Of a DNA stretch of 64,000 nucleotides, positions 60,524 through 64,000 are shown one piece after another. The position numbers were made by a program, and so were the translations under genes. This DNA comes from Acanthornis magna. Its lineage: Eukaryota > Chordata > Aves > Passeriformes > Acanthizidae. The notes under the pieces were generated by a model. The model did not search any database. It was given only the letters and a program-made list of their open reading frames with translations, and was not told the origin of the DNA. The DNA lies in the NCBI GenBank assembly GCA_036785705.1, contig JAWUZG010000978.1, positions 248,001 through 312,000 of the forward strand, read 5' to 3'. The number at the start of each line of letters is the position of its first letter. The stretch's first letter is position 1.

Positions 60524-62169
60524 AGGCACAGGCTTTGCTGCTAGAGGATCCTGCTTTGCTCTTGCTGGAGGCCATTCCCTAGCAGCACTGCATGGCCCTG
60601 CATTTTTCCTGCATCAAGTCTTGTGGACCATTGGCAACAAGTCTGTCCCATGTCCCTGTGACAGCAGAAAAGGGCGGGACACTTCTGCTTCCAGCACTTC
60701 TCTGGGCTGCTCCTTCAGGGTGCTGGCACCATCATCAGAGACACAGAACAGCTTCTCCTCCCAGAGTTATCCCTCCCCCCTGCACTTCCCCAGGTGATTC
60801 CCTCGACGTTCACTGGGGAACCTCCCTGTTTATGGCTGTCCATTGCCGTGCTCAGCAGGCACCCAGTTGTGTTTGGACAGGAGCTGCCACAGCCACACAC
60901 GCAGCAACTGGAGCACTGCACACCAGAGGCTGGGCCGATTCTTTTTTCTCCTGAGTGCAAGAAAGTCAGGAAAGCCCAAGGGAACTTCACAGTGTCTCTG
61001 TGGAATCTCTCTGTCCCGTGATACTCAGCAGCTGATGGTGTTCTTATGCTCCTGCTAATTCCTTCCATGAAGAAGAAACATTCCAGGAAGGCGCAACATC
61101 ATCTGGCAGATCCCAACTGTTGCCACCACTTGCTGCAGGTGCTCCTGCCAACAGCCACCTGCAGGAAGGAGCACAGACACCAATGCACCAATGTTGGCTT
61201 TGGCTGCCCTCTGGCAGAGAAGCCCCCGGGGGCACAGGTCTCTGGGCCAGGAGATGGCACTGGCACTGCCAGGGCTCGGGGGGTGGCAGGTCTGCTTGGG
61301 CAGGGACTGTGCCACACCTGCTGATTTCAGTGCTCCCTGGGCCCCAGGGGTCAGAGCGACATTGGTGCCCTGGCCCACACGTTCCCTGTCTGTGTCACAG
61401 CCCCGTGTTGAGGATGGCCAGCAGCCGGGACTTGTCCCCAGGAGGCTGTGCCAGCTCCTGTGGAAGGCCCCGTGCCCTTCCCGCTGCGTCGGCAGCCGTG
61501 GGGGCTCCTGCTGCTGCCCTGAGCCTGCAGAGCAGGGGAGCGTTTGCTTCTTGTCTGAGCCGTTCCTAAGGTTCCTGTCGGGCTGCCTTAGGCGCTTGGG
61601 GCAATGGATTCCTTCCAACCTGGGCCACTTTGGGTGGGCTGGGGGCAGCCCCAGGGCAGGTGGCAGTGTGTGCAAGGGCCCTTTGTGACACGCTGCAGCA
61701 CAGTCACCGTGGGATGGAATGGGACAGGGTGTCCAAGAGCCCTTTGTGACACATCATGACATAGGTGCTGGCGCTGACACGGCCACGCCACTGTGCTCAG
61801 AGCACACGACAGGACAGGATGGGACAGAGCGGTGCTGTGAGGAGCCCCCGCACAGCACACTCGTTCCTTGCTGACTTGGAGCTTTTCCGATGCGTTACTC
61901 CTGTGGGTGACCTCAAGGCCTGACCACGGGACTTGGTGACCTGTGGCCTCCCCGAGGCTTCTCTTCTGCAGGTGCCCTCGAGGGCAGACTGCAGGACTTG
62001 GTGCTCGGAGCTCTTCCGAGAGCAGGTTGCTTTGCTGGACATTTTCCAGCACATTCCCAGCTTGAAAGAGAGGCAAGAAGGAAAGGGAAGCGAGTCCCTG
62101 ACAGAATCAGAGAATGATTGCTGCTGGAAGAACCCTACCCATGGGTCACTTGGCTGAAAGCCAAGTGGA
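60524..62169. other. Spacer, no gene recognised
   Basis: A sequence CCCTTTGTGACAC occurs twice (about 61,679 and 61,740), with GGATGGAATGGGACAGGGTG in between, marking a small local duplication. The open frames show no known domains. Confidence 0.4.
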
Positions 62170-62290
62170 GCAAGATCTTACAATGCTCCAACATCATCCC
62201 CCATCACAGGACCCACTTCGGGAAGACACCTAGTGACCCACATTGACCCTGTGATCCACATTGGGAAGGCACCAGAATGGTGGTCCTTTT
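62170..62290 (+). pseudogene. Zinc-finger family 3' relic (copy 4)
   Basis: CAACATCATCCCCCATCACA followed by GGGAAGACACCTAGTGACCC parallels the 3' flank of copies 1-3 (CAACTTCATCCCCCATCAGA, GGGAAGACACCTGGCAGG). No finger array remains. Confidence 0.5.
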
Positions 62291-62689
62291 ATTTTGGCCC
62301 CAATTTTTCTTCTGATTCATCTTTATCCCTTCAGAACACCCAAAACGGGGTTAAAAATAAAGAAACTGATCTAAGATATCTGAAGTCCTACCATTTCACT
62401 AGTATTTGAGAAGGAATTTAATGTTTGAGGACATATTCTGGAGGATTTGTGGGTTCCTGGGGCATTTCAGGCAGTGTTCTTCATCTCTATTTCATCCAAA
62501 AGCCATGAGGGATTGATCTGTTACCTCAAAACAACACAATCCCACTGAAAATAACTCAATCCTACGCCAAAATGGCTCAATCCCATATCAAAATGGCTTG
62601 TTCCCACCTCAGAAAACCTCAATCCCAACCCAAAGGTACTGACTTTTCTAAGGGAAACAGTCTTTAAAAACAAAGGGGTCCAGCAAGGA

Positions 62690-64000
62690 TGGACATACTT
62701 CAAGAAAGAAATCTTGAAGGCACAGGAGCAGGCTGTCCCTGAGTGCCAAAAGATCAGCTGGTGAGGAAAACGACTGGCCTGGATGGGCAGGGAGCTTTTG
62801 CAGGAACTCATGGAAAAAAGAGGGTGCATCACCTTTGGAAAGAGGGGCAGGCTGCTCAGGAAATGTTCGAGGATTTTGTTAGATCATGCAGAAAAAAAAT
62901 TAGAGATATGTTAAGCCCAATTAGAACTTAATCTGGCCACTTCTGTGAAGGATAATAAAAGATGTTTTCATAAAGACTTTAATGGCCAAAGGAGGGGCAA
63001 GGACAACCTCCATTCTTTATTGGATGCAGGGGGGAATACAGTAACTAAAGATGAGGAAAAGGCTGAGGTGCTCAACACCTTCTTTGCCTCAGTTTTCAAC
63101 AGGTCATGCTCAGGACAAGTGGCCTCCTGAGCTGGTAGGGACAGGGAGCAGAATGGGCCCCCTGTAATCCAGGAGGAAGCAGTTGGTGACCTGCTGAGCC
63201 ACTGAGATGCTCACAAGTCTGTGGGACCAGAGGGGATCCATCCCAGGGGGATGAGGGTGATGGTGGAAGAGCTCATGCACCAACTCTCCATCACTGATCA
63301 TCAGTCCTGGCTCACCGGGGAGGTCCCAGAGGACTGGAGGTGCCAATGTGAGCCCATCCACAAGAAGGGCAGGAAGGAGGATCTGGGCAACTCCAGGCCT
63401 GTCAGCCTGACCTCAGTGCCTGGCAAGGCTATGGAACAGATCACCCTGAGTGCCATCACACGGCACCTCCAGGGTGGCCGAGGGATTGGGCCCAGCCAGT
63501 GTGGATTTAGGAGGGGCAGGTCCTGCCTGACCAACCTGATGTCCTTTTGTGACCAGGTGACCTACCTGTGGGTGCAGGGAAGGCTGTTCATGTGTCTGCC
63601 TGGACTGCAATAAGGCCTTTGACACAATCTCCCACAGCATCCTCCTGGAAAAGCTGGCAGCCCATGGCTTGGACAGCTTCCCTCTTCTCTGGGTTAAGAA
63701 GTGGCTGGAGGCTGGGCCCAGAGAGTGGTGGGGATGGTGCTGCATCCAGGGTGGGTCCAGGCTCTGGTGGTGTCTGCCAGGGATCAGTGTTGGGCCCAGT
63801 CCTGTTTAATTTCATTTCTGATGATCTGGGAGAGGGGATCGAGTCTTCCATTAAGAAAATTGCAAATGACACCAAGATGGGTGCGAATGTGGATCTGCTG
63901 GAGGGTAGGAAGGCTCTGCAGAGGGACCTGGACAGGCTGGATGGATCCAGGGCCCAACCCAACAATGTGAGGTTGAACAAGACCAAGTGCCAGGTCCTGC
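62690..64000 (+). mobile_element. CR1-type LINE, decayed reverse transcriptase
   Basis: The plus strand encodes, across several frames with stops, CR1 ORF2 landmarks: EEKAEVLNTFFASVFN, the HKSVGPEGIHP block, SWLTGEVPEDW, NSRPVSLTSVPGKAMEQI, SQCGFRRGRSCLTNLMSF, then a shifted AQRVV and later SFLMIW segment. CR1 is the main bird LINE and copies itself by target-primed reverse transcription. In-frame stops (for example near 63,128 and 63,611) and frameshifts make this copy dead. It runs off the right edge, so the 3' end is not seen. Confidence 0.9.

Overview
The window is bird nuclear DNA, most likely from a songbird. The evidence is an N-cadherin gene with avian-type residues, an expanded C2H2 zinc-finger family with the N-terminal exon style common in passerines, an OR14-type olfactory receptor, MHC class II beta fragments, SRCR-domain sequence, a CR1 LINE, and several LTR families that resemble passerine ERVs. 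No bacterial, plasmid or CRISPR signals were seen.

Layout. (1) 1-24,030, plus strand: the last six coding exons and the 3' UTR of a CDH2 (N-cadherin)-like gene whose 5' exons lie off the left edge. Reading frame and splice phases are kept, but the protein is far more diverged than expected for CDH2, so it looks like a paralogue rather than the main locus. (2) 24-25.4 kb: nothing recognised. (3) 25.4-45.5 kb: a GC-rich, rearranged block with three copies of one C2H2 zinc-finger gene (two plus, one minus), each with a coding break; CCCAGT-type minisatellites; two MHC class II beta exon-2 relics lying tail-to-tail with zinc-finger copies; an isolated MHC II beta signal-peptide exon; an SRCR pseudogene; an OR14 pseudogene; and several LTRs. 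Two inverted segments (29.93-30.88 and 44.58-45.52 kb) carry the same LTR insertion with the same target-site duplication, so the block arose partly by segmental duplication after that insertion. (4) 46.3-55.8 kb: a gammaretrovirus-like provirus inserted in a minisatellite, with 994-bp LTRs differing at three visible positions, a 5-bp target duplication, a tRNA-Pro-type primer site and a polypurine tract. Its genes are broken: a stop inside gag, a deletion with frame change in RT, and env without a TM subunit. (5) 56-57.3 kb: two solo LTRs back to back. (6) 57.3-62.6 kb: simple repeats, an LTR-like remnant and a zinc-finger 3' relic, otherwise unassigned. (7) 62.7-64 kb: a decayed CR1 LINE running off the right edge.

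The genes do not form a pathway. The theme is a duplicated adhesion gene next to a multigene-family graveyard (ZNF, MHC II, SRCR, OR) and recent retroviral activity. That setting would fit a repeat-rich microchromosome, an MHC-linked region, a sex-limited chromosome or a germline-restricted chromosome; the sequence alone cannot decide.
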